Part shown: positions 8,681 through 19,385 of the stretch, piece by piece
Layout of the letters: every line of letters starts with the position of its first letter
Numbering within the stretch: position 1 is the stretch's first letter
Origin: Celeribacter arenosi
Lineage (GTDB): Bacteria; Pseudomonadota; Alphaproteobacteria; Rhodobacterales; Rhodobacteraceae
Assembly (NCBI RefSeq): GCF_039539485.1
Contig: NZ_BAABDF010000007.1
Location: forward strand, 186,001 to 250,000
Length of the DNA stretch: 64,000 bases
Reading direction: 5' to 3'
Translations under genes and position numbers: made by a program
The notes under the pieces: model-generated
Database searches by the model: none
Told to the model about the DNA's origin: nothing
Seen by the model: only the letters and a program-made list of their open reading frames with translations

Positions 8681-11600
8681 TCAGTAGTCCTTTTCGAAGA
8701 ACACGCCCAATCCGGTTTCCCCATCTGACCCCAACGTGCCCTTGATCGTCACATTGTCCGTGGCATCGAGGTTCAGGTTAATCTCGGATCGTCCGTTGCT
8801 GTCGATTGTGACGTCCGTGTAGACCTTTTCGGAGAGGTATTTGCCGACGCGCAGGGAGGCATCGCCCTCCTCGGAGGTGGTCAGGTCCAGATCGTCGAGG
8901 CCGAAACTGTCACGAATATTGCCCACGAGACCGCCCCCGCCCCCCGTCAGCGTTGAAATCGCCGCGGCCATTTGTGCCGCCTGAATGGCTGTGATTTCCG
9001 TGATCCCGCGTCCAAAGAGCAGGCGGGAGAGGATTTCTTCTTCGGGCAGTTCCGGAGAGGATGCGAGAGTCAGTTCGGGCGTGCTCACGCGGCCGGAAAG
9101 GATGATCGAGACGGTGAGATCATCGGTGGTTGTGCTCGCCACGAGGCGCAAAGTGGGGTCGAGATCGCCACGCAGGGTCAGTTGTCCTTCCTGCATGTCG
9201 ATCCGGTTGCCAAGGAGCGACAGACGCCCGCGCACGAGGTTGAACTGACCCACAGGAATGACATTTGCGGTGGTGCCGCGCACAGTGAGGGAGCCGCCCA
9301 TTTCCGCATCCAACCCGCGCCCGCGCACGAATATCCGGTTCGCAGCGCTGACCCGCACATTGATGGGATAGGCCACGCGGGAGGCCGTGGTGGTGCTGCC
9401 TTCGCTGGCAAGAAGACCTGCGCGCTCTCTCGTTTGTGTGACATCGGATGGTGCCCCGAGATGTGTGACGTCGAGCACATCCTCGTTCGCGCCAAGCGCT
9501 GTGGGGTTGACCGAAATGTTCGTCTCGCCCAATTCCATCTGACCTGCGATGAGCGCACCACCGGATAGGTTGCCGGAAATGCTCAGATCGCCGGAAACGG
9601 ATGTTCGATAGAGGCGGGGTTGTTCGAGAACGAGGTCACGCAGGCGGACGGCCAAGTCGGCGCGCAACCCCTCGGAGAGGCCGATCGGGCCGGCAAGCGA
9701 CACTTGCCCGCCTGTTTCAGCCTGCGCAGTGATGTCGACGCGGGCTTCATTGCCCTGCAAGTCCACGGTGGCGGCGTTGATATCAAATGCGAGCGTCTGA
9801 CTGACGACCACCAACCGCGCGCCTTGGGGTGTAGTAATGCGGCCCGAAAGTGAGCCGAGTTCGAGGGCCCCGTTGAGAGCGAGATCGAAGGCTGCGGTGC
9901 CCTGTAGCAAAGCCGCCGAGGTAAAGCTATTGACCAACCCCAGTGGCGCGGTGCCGTTAAGGTCGAGGTTCGCGGTTTTGAAGTCGTCCGACAGTGTGCC
10001 GGCAACACGCGCAGATGCACCACCTGGTCCGGTTGCATTCACGTCTGTGCGCCATGCAGTGCCCGATACCGCGCGCCCCAGTTGGCCGGTCACGGTCAAT
10101 GGGCCGGACAAGCCAGTGCCAAGGCGAGCAACATCATCAAGGCGCGCGTTCAGATCGAGCGCCCCCTGACTGCCGGTAATGGCCCCTGACAGGGTGGCGT
10201 CGAGGGCGGCGGAGGAGAGCTGTCCACGCCGGACCGAAACCTCGGTCCCTTCGCGCGCGCCGGCGAAATCGATCACTGTGCGCGCACCGGTGAGCGCATC
10301 GACGCGGTCTATCCCTGTGACCAGATTAGTCGCGGTCGCCGTGGCCTCCATGTCAAAGCTTTGGGCGTCGAGAGACATCCGGCCTGCGTATTGCGCATCC
10401 AGTCCACCGCGGAGCGGATACCCGACGAGCGGGGCAAAGACAGACAGGTCGGTCGCAGAAAGGTCGACTGTGCCATCGAAGACGGGCGCGTCAGTGTCCA
10501 GATCGGTGAACCGCCCCGCGCCCTGTGCGTCGAGTGTCGGTGTCGCGACCTTGAATTGGCTCAGTGAAATACCGCCTGCGTCGCGCGCCGCGGCGATGTC
10601 GATGGTCGTGCGCGCACCGGGAATGCGATCGAATTTTGCCATGCCGGTCTGAAGGTCCGTGGCCACGGCGGTGCCGCGCAGATCAAATCGGGACGCATCG
10701 AGAAAAAGCGCACCTTCGAGGTCGGTTTGGAGGCTACCTGACAGGTCTTGACCGGCAAGGGCGGAGAATACAGAGAGATCGCGAGCGTCGGCTGATATCT
10801 GACCGTCAAAGGATGATTTTCCATCACGATCGCTGGACAGAACGCCAGTCGCCGTGGCGTCCAGAGTGGGTGTCGCCAGAACAATGTTGCGCAATTGCAG
10901 TCCGGTCTCGTCGCGTTTGGCGTCCAGCTGGATCGCCGTGGTCGCGCCAGCAATCGGGTCGATTTGCGCCACCCCGGTCTGGAGGTTCTGCGCATTTGCG
11001 TTCAGGTCCAAATCGAACCGTCCGTCGAGCAGATGCAATGTTCCACGTCCCTTGGCGGAGGCACTGCCGGCGAGGTCCATGTCGGAGATTTGCGCAAACC
11101 GCGCCAAATCAGGGGCATTGGCCCAAAGACTTCCTGTAAATTCGAGGCCTGTCGAAAGACCGCCAAGGCGCCCGGCCGCTTCTAGTCGCGCGTCGCCTGC
11201 GTCGATGGCAAGGCTGTCGAAAACCATGGGCTGACCGTCCCGCCAGCGCAATGCGCTGCGAGCGGATAGGATGGGTCCAACGGCAGTGGCCAGCGCCTCG
11301 TCGTCGAACAGGATGCCCAGTGCATCAATATCGATTTCCGCCGCGACGGCGCGCAGCAACGTGGCGAGGTCGGTGCCTTCACGCGCGATGGTGCCGCCAC
11401 CGCTGAGAGCGATAGTGTCCACGGAAAGGCCGTCACGTTGCAGGTTCGAAATGTCCCCGCTCAACGTCCATGCCTCCCCTTCGGCGCGGTCATATCGGGC
11501 GATTAGTTCTGCGCCGTCGATAAAGGTGCGTGTCCCGGCAGTCGGCAGGAGGACTGCGCGGTTGTCGGGGTCTGCGATCTTGCCCGAGACGCCAAAGGCC

Positions 11601-12628
11601 GTGGGCAGGCCGTCGGCGGCCAGATCCAGTGAGCCGAACAGGGACAGGGCACGGGTTGAAAGGGTAAAACGGTCAAGCGAAAGCTGTCCGTCGGGGTATG
11701 TCGTCCCCGTGGCCTGTAGCGCCGAGTTTGTGCCGAAAAAGGCGGCATACTCCGCAATGACCAGCGGCGACATGTCGCCTGCAAGGTCAACGTCGAATAC
11801 CCGCGCAGGTGGCGTTTCGGGGTCCGCTGGCACATCTTCTGCGGCGCGAATGGCGACAGTGCCGGTTAGGCGCGGTTGGTTTTCGGTGCTTAGCGCGATT
11901 TCAGCCGCAAAATCATCTAGGGGACCTTCTCCGGCGACACTCAATGCGAGTTCCGGTGCGCGCGGCAGGTTGATAAGCCCCGCAACGATGCCCCCCGCGG
12001 CCTCGGTGAGGGACAGGTCAAGGGCAAGAATTTCGGTGTCATTGGAATAGGACGCATCGACGTTGAAATTGCCCTCTGGTCCGTCGAGGCGCGCGATGTC
12101 CAAGTGGGCAGCGCCCGACCCATCTGCCAGTTGGAGCGCGCCGCTCACAGAGATGTCCACCGACCCGCCGATGCGCAAAACAGAGGCACCAAGGCGGACA
12201 CGCTCCGCTTCGATTGCGCCAATGTCGATGGCGACCGGCAGGTCGGGCAAGGCAAATGGGGTGGCCTGTGGCGTTGGTCCATCGGATGGCACCGTCGGCA
12301 GGCGGGTGAGTTCTATGCTCTGCGCGGACAAGCGCGTCACATCCAGCCGACCGGTTAGAAGGGCGCGCCGGTTCCAGTCGAGAACCGCATTTTCCAACGT
12401 GAGCCAGACGCCGTCTTCGTCGGCGATGGTCAGGAGGTCGAGGGTCGCCTCATTCGAGAGAACGCCCCGAAATCCTTCGATCCGGATGTCACGGCCTGCG
12501 CTCGACAGGTTGTCTTCGATAAAGGCGACGATCAGCGAGCGATCGCGTTCGGTTTGCGCGGTATCGTCCTGCGCGAAAAGGGCGGTAGGAACGATCAGAG
12601 TCGCGGCTATGGTGAGGGCGCGTTTCAA
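8681..12628 (-). CDS. tamB: Translocation and assembly module protein TamB
   Basis: A protein of about 1315 residues with the DUF490/TamB C-terminal domain (for example GNRIDMQEGQLTLRGDLDP and the GRGITEITAIQAAQ region). It should be anchored in the inner membrane by the N-terminal hydrophobic segment (about residues 4-18) and span the periplasm as a long beta-taco, working with TamA in outer-membrane protein or phospholipid transport. The start is taken as the TTG at 12628, which overlaps the tamA stop (TTGA) and gives the signal-like MKRALTIAATLIVPTALFAQ; a longer reading to an ATG at 12760 would run inside tamA. A period of 110 residues is visible in the middle third (three copies near residues 550, 660 and 770). 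Confidence 0.93.
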   Translation of the reverse strand: MKRALTIAATLIVPTALFAQDDTAQTERDRSLIVAFIEDNLSSAGRDIRIEGFRGVLSNEATLDLLTIADEDGVWLTLENAVLDWNRRALLTGRLDVTRLSAQSIELTRLPTVPSDGPTPQATPFALPDLPVAIDIGAIEAERVRLGASVLRIGGSVDISVSGALQLADGSGAAHLDIARLDGPEGNFNVDASYSNDTEILALDLSLTEAAGGIVAGLINLPRAPELALSVAGEGPLDDFAAEIALSTENQPRLTGTVAIRAAEDVPADPETPPARVFDVDLAGDMSPLVIAEYAAFFGTNSALQATGTTYPDGQLSLDRFTLSTRALSLFGSLDLAADGLPTAFGVSGKIADPDNRAVLLPTAGTRTFIDGAELIARYDRAEGEAWTLSGDISNLQRDGLSVDTIALSGGGTIAREGTDLATLLRAVAAEIDIDALGILFDDEALATAVGPILSARSALRWRDGQPMVFDSLAIDAGDARLEAAGRLGGLSTGLEFTGSLWANAPDLARFAQISDMDLAGSASAKGRGTLHLLDGRFDLDLNANAQNLQTGVAQIDPIAGATTAIQLDAKRDETGLQLRNIVLATPTLDATATGVLSSDRDGKSSFDGQISADARDLSVFSALAGQDLSGSLQTDLEGALFLDASRFDLRGTAVATDLQTGMAKFDRIPGARTTIDIAAARDAGGISLSQFKVATPTLDAQGAGRFTDLDTDAPVFDGTVDLSATDLSVFAPLVGYPLRGGLDAQYAGRMSLDAQSFDMEATATATNLVTGIDRVDALTGARTVIDFAGAREGTEVSVRRGQLSSAALDATLSGAITGSQGALDLNARLDDVARLGTGLSGPLTVTGQLGRAVSGTAWRTDVNATGPGGASARVAGTLSDDFKTANLDLNGTAPLGLVNSFTSAALLQGTAAFDLALNGALELGSLSGRITTPQGARLVVVSQTLAFDINAATVDLQGNEARVDITAQAETGGQVSLAGPIGLSEGLRADLAVRLRDLVLEQPRLYRTSVSGDLSISGNLSGGALIAGQMELGETNISVNPTALGANEDVLDVTHLGAPSDVTQTRERAGLLASEGSTTTASRVAYPINVRVSAANRIFVRGRGLDAEMGGSLTVRGTTANVIPVGQFNLVRGRLSLLGNRIDMQEGQLTLRGDLDPTLRLVASTTTDDLTVSIILSGRVSTPELTLASSPELPEEEILSRLLFGRGITEITAIQAAQMAAAISTLTGGGGGLVGNIRDSFGLDDLDLTTSEEGDASLRVGKYLSEKVYTDVTIDSNGRSEINLNLDATDNVTIKGTLGSDGETGLGVFFEKDY

Positions 12629-14406
12629 AATGCTTGACCAATCCCGATGTAGAACTGCACGCCCGAACCGGTGTCTCCACTCACAGGAGCCGCCACGTCT
12701 AGACGGATCGGACCAAAGCCGGTGTCGTAGCGTAGGCCTAGGCCCGCACCGGAATGCCACTCTGCGTTTTCTCCGGGCAGATCGGGTCCTATGCCGCCGA
12801 TATCGTAGAAACCCACGACCTCGATTTTCTCGGATATGCCGGCGCGAAGCTCGGTTGAAAGTCCGATGAAACCGGTCCCGCCTATTTCAATGCCGCCCCC
12901 GAGGTCCACGCCGAGCGATTTGTAGGGTTGGCCACGAACTGTCCCGCCGCCGCCGGAAAAGAACAGCATTTCAGGAGGCACATCCGCACCCTCGGCACCA
13001 AAAATCGCGCCGAGCTGCAATCGGCCTGCGAGGGTGAAACGGTCATCCGTGCCAAAGGAAAAATAGGTGCGCCCGTCCGCATGCACACGTGTCCCCGACG
13101 CGGATCCATCGACACCAATAAATGGCGTTATTTCAGCGGCATAGTAGTAGCCGGATGTGGCGTCGAGCGAATCGTCACGTTCGTCACGATACCCTTCGAT
13201 CGGGAAAATCACGTGGCGGAAACGGCGCGTTCCCAGATCGTCTTGCACTTCGGAGTAGCGATAGCCGATGGCGAATTCGAAGTTCGAAAAGGCGTCCGTT
13301 TCGACCTCGGCACCGACGGTAAACTGGCCGCTCTTTTCGAAATATGTGGGGTCTTCGGTCTGGGCAACTTCGATACCCAGGACGAGCGTAGTCTTGCGCG
13401 TCGGTGTCGCAGGTCGCCGGTACGTTGTGGCCAGTCGATAGTCGACGCCGGTATTGCCCCCGATACCTGAAATCGAGGCGTCAAAGCGAAGCCGGTCGGC
13501 GCGATTGGTGATGTTTCGGTGCATCCAATATGCCGTGACAGCCCCGCCCTCAAGCGAAGACACCTCTGCGCCGAATCCAAAGCGGCGTGGTTCGGCCTCT
13601 TCCAGTAGGACAGTGATGTCGAGTGTGTCGTCGGGGTTGAGCGTTTCAGCCTCGCGCACCGTCACCGACCGGAAGGTTCCCGTGCGCTGCAGTCTGCGCG
13701 AAACCCGCAAGAGGGCATCGGGATCAAAGGCCTTACCTTCAGGCAGGTTCGCCATGCGCCGCAGGTGGTTTTCGCGCACGCCTGTGTCACCGGAAAAGCT
13801 AAGCTTGCCAAACCGGACTTCGGGGCCGGGATCAATGGCTAGAGCGACGTCCAGTTCTTTGTTGGGATGGTCGGCGACAATGCTCTGGTCTGCGAGGCGC
13901 GCCTTGGCGTAGGACACCGCGCGCCAGCCGGAAACAGCGGCATCTTTTGCTTCACCAACGACCGGTGCGCGGGCAATGGCGCCCGCGGCGAATTCGGTTG
14001 GCAGCACGGTGTTGGGCGCGAGCGGTGCCACGATGGTTTTACCAAAACGGAAACGGGGCCCGGGGTCGACCGTGATCACAACGTTGCCCACGGACGCGGG
14101 CAGGGAGATGAGCGACATATCCGCCGCTTCTCGCCCGTCAACGCGGATCGAAACGCTAGGGCCATAATAGCCTTCGCGGTAGAGGGAGCCGACGATGTTG
14201 CGATAGTCGGCTTGGGCGGCGGCGATGATTTCGTCGGGGCGCGTGACGTCGTCGTTGTCCGCGATGGCGAGCGCAGAGGCCGCGCGGATTGCGCGTTTGG
14301 TATCCTTGTCGTCGCCGCTGATCTCAAAAGTGGCGTCGAAAGCCGCGGCACTTGACGCCGCGACGCCAATGCATAGTGCGAAAGTGGTTAGTCTAAAACT
14401 GCTCAC
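12625..14406 (-). CDS. tamA: Translocation and assembly module protein TamA (Omp85 family)
   Basis: A 593-residue outer-membrane protein with a signal peptide (about residues 1-22, cut after AASSAAA), POTRA domains in the first 260 residues and a C-terminal Omp85 barrel. The Omp85 loop-6-like GGGGTVRGQPYKSLG is near residue 485, and the protein ends in a barrel strand with terminal Phe (GIGQAF), as usual for outer-membrane barrels. It overlaps tamB by 4 bases, so the two should be co-translated; together they form a bridge across the envelope. The length matches alphaproteobacterial TamA. Confidence 0.94.
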   Translation of the reverse strand: MSSFRLTTFALCIGVAASSAAAFDATFEISGDDKDTKRAIRAASALAIADNDDVTRPDEIIAAAQADYRNIVGSLYREGYYGPSVSIRVDGREAADMSLISLPASVGNVVITVDPGPRFRFGKTIVAPLAPNTVLPTEFAAGAIARAPVVGEAKDAAVSGWRAVSYAKARLADQSIVADHPNKELDVALAIDPGPEVRFGKLSFSGDTGVRENHLRRMANLPEGKAFDPDALLRVSRRLQRTGTFRSVTVREAETLNPDDTLDITVLLEEAEPRRFGFGAEVSSLEGGAVTAYWMHRNITNRADRLRFDASISGIGGNTGVDYRLATTYRRPATPTRKTTLVLGIEVAQTEDPTYFEKSGQFTVGAEVETDAFSNFEFAIGYRYSEVQDDLGTRRFRHVIFPIEGYRDERDDSLDATSGYYYAAEITPFIGVDGSASGTRVHADGRTYFSFGTDDRFTLAGRLQLGAIFGAEGADVPPEMLFFSGGGGTVRGQPYKSLGVDLGGGIEIGGTGFIGLSTELRAGISEKIEVVGFYDIGGIGPDLPGENAEWHSGAGLGLRYDTGFGPIRLDVAAPVSGDTGSGVQFYIGIGQAF

Positions 14407-14583
14407 GAAGGCCCCACCCCGTATGGCGTCACTTTTAAAACGCGTTATGACTATGCGGCTTTCGCGCGTCAGATGCCAGTGGTCGTCACGGGGAGTTTAT
14501 GTGGATTTTGGTGGTCGGCGCAATGCGTCTTGTCGCGATCTTGGCGCGCGCCTAGGGTAGGCCTGTATTGTCAGGAGGCGCAT

Positions 14584-15093
14584 GTGGACGGGTGTGAAAT
14601 TTGTGGCGCATTTTCGCCTTTGGTCGATACGCCTGTGGCGCCGCGAACCGATGTGGCCCGCCTATGTGGAACCTGCGCAGCGGGGCTTCGGGGCGAGGCG
14701 GTTCCGGACGGGCACTGGCAGGCGCTGACGAATGCCATGTGGTCGCAAAACGACGCGGTAAAGGTGCTCGCGTGGAGGCTTTTGAACAGGTTGCGTGCTG
14801 AGGGCTGGGCGACAGACGCGCTCGACATGCTTTATCTTGAGCCTGAGGTGGAAGCTTGGGCAAAGGCGGTAGGACCGGAGGTCATCCATCGCGATAGCCT
14901 TGGCGCGGTTCTATCGGCGGGCGACAATGTCACGCTCATCAAGGATTTACAGGTCAAAGGCGCGGGGTTCACCGCAAAGCGGGGAACGGCAGTTCGCGGT
15001 ATCTCACTCGTGGCGGATAATGCAGGGCAAATTGAAGGGCGTGTCGAAGGTCAGCGGATCGTGATCCTCACCGAATTCGTGCGCAAGCGCTAA
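14584..15093 (+). CDS. PhnA-like zinc-ribbon protein
   Basis: A 169-residue protein with an N-terminal CxxC...CxxC ribbon (CEICG at residues 4-8, then LCGTC near residue 31) and a C-terminal PhnA domain (DSLGAVLSAGDNVTLIKDLQVKG onward). The family was first called alkylphosphonate utilisation protein, but a role in phosphonate use is not established and no phn genes are near. The start is the GTG at 14584, with GGAGG six bases upstream. It stands alone, divergent from tamA and followed by a strong terminator. Confidence 0.85.
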   Translation: MDGCEICGAFSPLVDTPVAPRTDVARLCGTCAAGLRGEAVPDGHWQALTNAMWSQNDAVKVLAWRLLNRLRAEGWATDALDMLYLEPEVEAWAKAVGPEVIHRDSLGAVLSAGDNVTLIKDLQVKGAGFTAKRGTAVRGISLVADNAGQIEGRVEGQRIVILTEFVRKR

Positions 15094-15099
15094 AAACAA

Positions 15100-15128
15100 A
15101 AACGCCCGCAAATGCGGGCGCTTTCTCT
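15100..15128 (+). terminator. Intrinsic terminator after the PhnA-like gene
   Basis: CGCCCGC-AAAT-GCGGGCG forms a tight stem preceded by an A-rich run and followed by CTTTCTCTTT. It lies between two convergent genes and could serve both. Confidence 0.75.
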
Positions 15129-15148
15129 TTCTAACCAAGCAGTTAAGC

Positions 15149-15355
15149 TCAGAGCAGTTCGAGGTTCACTGCGGATTCGCGACCGTCACGGCCAGCTTCG
15201 ATGTCGAAAGTAACTTTCGCGCCATCTTTGAGACCGGTGAGGCCGGAGCGCTCAACAGCAGAGATGTGAACGAACACGTCTTTTTTGCCGCCTTCGGGCT
15301 CGATAAAGCCGAAACCTTTAGTAGAATTGAACCATTTCACGGTGCCATTAGCCAT
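15149..15355 (-). CDS. Cold-shock domain protein (CspA family)
   Basis: A 68-residue single cold-shock domain that binds single-stranded RNA and DNA. Both RNA-binding motifs are intact: KGFGFIEP (RNP1) and DVFVHISAV (RNP2). The ATG at 15355 gives the standard MANGTVKWFN start, with TAGGAG eight bases upstream; an earlier in-frame ATG would add an unlikely 14-residue extension. A leader hairpin sits just before the ribosome-binding site. Alphaproteobacteria carry several such genes; whether this copy is cold-induced cannot be told from sequence. Confidence 0.96.
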   Translation of the reverse strand: MANGTVKWFNSTKGFGFIEPEGGKKDVFVHISAVERSGLTGLKDGAKVTFDIEAGRDGRESAVNLELL

Positions 15356-15375
15356 CGTGTGTACTCCTAAATTAC

Positions 15376-15398
15376 GTTGCCCGCGGAGTTGCGGCAAC
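15376..15398 (-). promoter_or_regulatory. Leader hairpin upstream of the cold-shock gene
   Basis: On the minus strand GTTGCC (15398-15393) pairs with GGCAAC (15381-15376) around an 11-base loop, 20 bases before the start codon. Cold-shock genes are often controlled by leader structure, so this could influence translation; the link is inference. Confidence 0.35.
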
Positions 15399-15629
15399 TT
15401 GGCTCAGTCAAGCGTCGATCGAGGACTGTGGCCGATGAAGGAGAACAGAAGGGTCGAAAGAGATAACGTAGCAATCGCGCATATGACAGGTTTTTGGCGG
15501 GATGTATAGGGGAATTGCTCTGGGTCGGCGGAGGCCCGCTAAGTGACGAGGGTTTCGATTTTTTCACCCTTTCTGCCGTGTATGCAGCGGCTATGCTGCA
15601 CGTGCAGAATCGTCATTGGGGGAAGTAAC

Positions 15630-15971
15630 ATGTTCAAATTCTTACGTTTTGGCCGAGGCCACAAAGCCGAGGTCGCGATTGAGTCGCAGCGCCAGACTTT
15701 TGAACGGCTGGTTAGTGAACTCAATGAAGCGCTCGATACACTGCCCGACAAGCCGGCAGTGACGATCGACCCTGCGACGGGCCATGTTGCTTTCGATTTG
15801 CCGGAACATTTTCCCGATGAAGCGCTTGCTTTGCCCGCGCCGACGCCTGCGGAAAAGGGCGAGGACGTGATCGTGGACGAGGCAGCCGAAGAGGTCGCTG
15901 AGACCGCCGAGGCGGCCGAAGATGCGGTTGAAGATGTTGTCGAAACGGCTGTCGAAAAGGCCGCAAAGTAA
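15630..15971 (+). CDS. Hypothetical protein with acidic Ala/Glu-rich tail
   Basis: A 113-residue protein I do not recognise. It starts MFKFLRFGRGHKAE, basic and slightly hydrophobic, runs through a mixed middle part with VTIDPATGHVAFDLPE, and ends in about 40 residues made mostly of Ala, Glu, Val and Asp that should form a long acidic helix. There is no signal peptide. The ATG at 15630 has GGGGGAAG ahead of it. It faces away from the cold-shock gene. The tail resembles low-complexity acidic segments that bind basic proteins, but no function is assigned. Confidence 0.7.
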   Translation: MFKFLRFGRGHKAEVAIESQRQTFERLVSELNEALDTLPDKPAVTIDPATGHVAFDLPEHFPDEALALPAPTPAEKGEDVIVDEAAEEVAETAEAAEDAVEDVVETAVEKAAK

Positions 15972-16079
15972 CGGCGCATTTAAGGACCTCCGGCGTTGGC
16001 CGAATCTAACCCACAAACCATGTAAAATTGCGAACCAAGTCGCGCCGCCCCGGCCAATCTATGGCCGAGGCGGATGCAG

Positions 16080-16322
16080 TCAATCGGCCGCAATTCCGGC
16101 GCCATCGGGTTTGCCGACAGTGGGGTCGAGTTTGCCACGGGCGCGTTGGACCATGACGCCGCGCATCTCATCTTCGCCGGGCGTATTGATGCTCTGTGCC
16201 TGATTTTCAGTATGGTATTGTTCAAGGATCACGTCATTTGCCGTGGCCCAAGGGTTGTTATGGCCTGCAAACGCGGGAGCGGCCAGAACGACAAAGGCCA
16301 CGGGACGGATCAAGTTTTTCAT
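16080..16322 (-). CDS. Small secreted hypothetical protein
   Basis: An 80-residue protein with a clean signal peptide (MKNLIRPVAFVVLAAPAFA, cut after residue 19). The mature part of about 61 residues is polar, starts GHNNPWATANDVILEQYH and contains no cysteine. I do not recognise the family. The signal peptide and the gap between neighbours argue for a real gene, though the ribosome-binding site is weak. It should be periplasmic. Confidence 0.6.
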   Translation of the reverse strand: MKNLIRPVAFVVLAAPAFAGHNNPWATANDVILEQYHTENQAQSINTPGEDEMRGVMVQRARGKLDPTVGKPDGAGIAAD

Positions 16323-16430
16323 GCGCCATAATTCTTCTTTAGTTTCTCAATGCGTGCATAAATAAGAATATTTGCATTCAAGGATAGTGGCGATGTTTCC
16401 AGCAGCGAATTTTCGCGCAGAAAACGCATG

Positions 16431-16817
16431 TTAGATCGCGGCAATCGCGCCTTTGAGCATTTCGCCGACCTGACCGGCGAGATCGGGCAGATCGGGGTTG
16501 TCGATTGCGGCCATGGACGCGCGCGGGTTGATGGCGGAGACTTCGACGCCCTCTGGCGTGTCGCGCAGGATCACGTTGCAGGGCAGCATCGCGCCGACCC
16601 GCGGTTCCATCTGGATCGCTTCATAGGCCATCGTGGGATTGCAGGCGCCGAGGATGCGGTAGGCGGGCATGTCGCGGTCGAGTTTCTTTTTCATCGTCGC
16701 GGCGACATCAATCTCGGTGAGGACACCAAACCCTGCGTCCTGAAGCGCCTTGCGCGTGCGCGCATCCACGGCGTCAAAATCAGCATCGGTGATGAGGCGG
16801 TTGAAGGTGTAGGACAT
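16431..16817 (-). CDS. DUF302 domain protein
   Basis: A 128-residue protein of the DUF302 family. The core ARTRKALQDAGFGVLTEIDV, then GACNPTMAYEAIQMEP and LPCNVILRD is typical; the conserved Cys in GACNP and the Cys in LPCN are present. Function is unknown; members often occur near redox or membrane genes. The start at 16817 gives MSYTFNRLITDADFDAV; longer readings would run through the upstream hairpin. The next gene upstream on the same strand is ettA, and a hairpin separates them. Confidence 0.88.
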   Translation of the reverse strand: MSYTFNRLITDADFDAVDARTRKALQDAGFGVLTEIDVAATMKKKLDRDMPAYRILGACNPTMAYEAIQMEPRVGAMLPCNVILRDTPEGVEVSAINPRASMAAIDNPDLPDLAGQVGEMLKGAIAAI

Positions 16818-16900
16818 TTTGGATCTCCCATTGGTGTTAAGGGATATGTGGGGTGTTGGTGGGGGTTGGGCAAGTGGGGGAGGGCGCGGCGCACGCATAA

Positions 16901-16928
16901 CAAAGGCGCCCGAGGGCGCCTTTGTTTG
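16901..16928. terminator. Hairpin terminator between ettA and the DUF302 gene
   Basis: CAAAGGCGCC-CGAG-GGCGCCTTTG is a perfect 10-base stem with a 4-base loop, just after the ettA stop. The T-rich side (TTTGTTTG) is on the plus strand; read in the ettA direction the stem is followed by TTATG, so it may be a weaker terminator for ettA. Confidence 0.6.
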
Positions 16929-16929
16929 T

Positions 16930-18585
<1,656 letters not shown>

Positions 18586-18735
18586 GGGGGACTCCGTGAA
18601 TGGGTTTGGCGCTGAATACCGGAGCGCGACGCGCGGGGCAATGGGGCGTCAGTTTTCGCCCCGAGGCATGGATTCATGGGACCGTTACTTAGCGCGACGA
18701 TTGACAATAGGAACTGTGCCCAGCAATCAGAGGCG

Positions 18736-19344
18736 GTGAGACATTCGCTACCATATGCCCGCGCCGGTCAGGTGATCGGTTTGCTCGGGGGATCGTTCGA
18801 CCCCGCGCATGAAGGGCACGTGCATATCACAAAAATGGCGCTGAAACGGTTCGGGTTGGATCGAGTGTGGTGGCTGGTCAGTCCGGGCAATCCGCTAAAA
18901 CAGGCAGGGCCTGCGAAGATGGAAAAGCGCCTAGCACATGCGCGTGCGGTTATGGACCATCCCCGAGTGCAGGTTACTGATATCGAAACACATACGGGGA
19001 CGCGGTACACGGCGGCGACATTGGAGGCCCTCCAGCGTCTTTATCCCGGTGTGCATTTCGTGTGGCTGATGGGGGCGGACAATCTTGCGCAGTTTCATCG
19101 TTGGCAGGATTGGCAGGGAATTATGGAGCGGGTTGCAGTCGGCGTCATTGCCCGTCCGGGAACGCGTGGAGCTGCGCGAAATTCGGTGGCAGCCCAGACC
19201 TTTGGCGCCGCGAAATTACCCGGGCGCGCATCGCGGTTGTTGGGGCGGCGCACGCCACCGTGTTGGTGTTTCATCAATGTGCCCATGAGTGACGCCTCCT
19301 CTACACGCATTCGTCAGGCCGGTGAGTGGAAAGCCGACACGTGA
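18736..19344 (+). CDS. nadD: Nicotinate-nucleotide adenylyltransferase NadD
   Basis: The enzyme that joins ATP and nicotinate mononucleotide to make deamido-NAD in NAD synthesis. The nucleotidyltransferase motif GGSFDPAHEGHVHI (variant of GxFxPxHxGH) is close to the N-terminus, and the C-terminal SSTRIR motif is present as ASSTRIRQ. The start is uncertain: a GTG at 18736 puts the motif about 15 residues in, as in relatives; an ATG at 18676 would add 20 residues, and a TTGACA lies inside that extra stretch. The gene is followed closely by dacB on the same strand. Confidence 0.92.
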   Translation: MRHSLPYARAGQVIGLLGGSFDPAHEGHVHITKMALKRFGLDRVWWLVSPGNPLKQAGPAKMEKRLAHARAVMDHPRVQVTDIETHTGTRYTAATLEALQRLYPGVHFVWLMGADNLAQFHRWQDWQGIMERVAVGVIARPGTRGAARNSVAAQTFGAAKLPGRASRLLGRRTPPCWCFINVPMSDASSTRIRQAGEWKADT

Positions 19345-19385
19345 GGGATTGCCCTTTGGTGCCAACGAAGGCTTAATTCGCGCCC

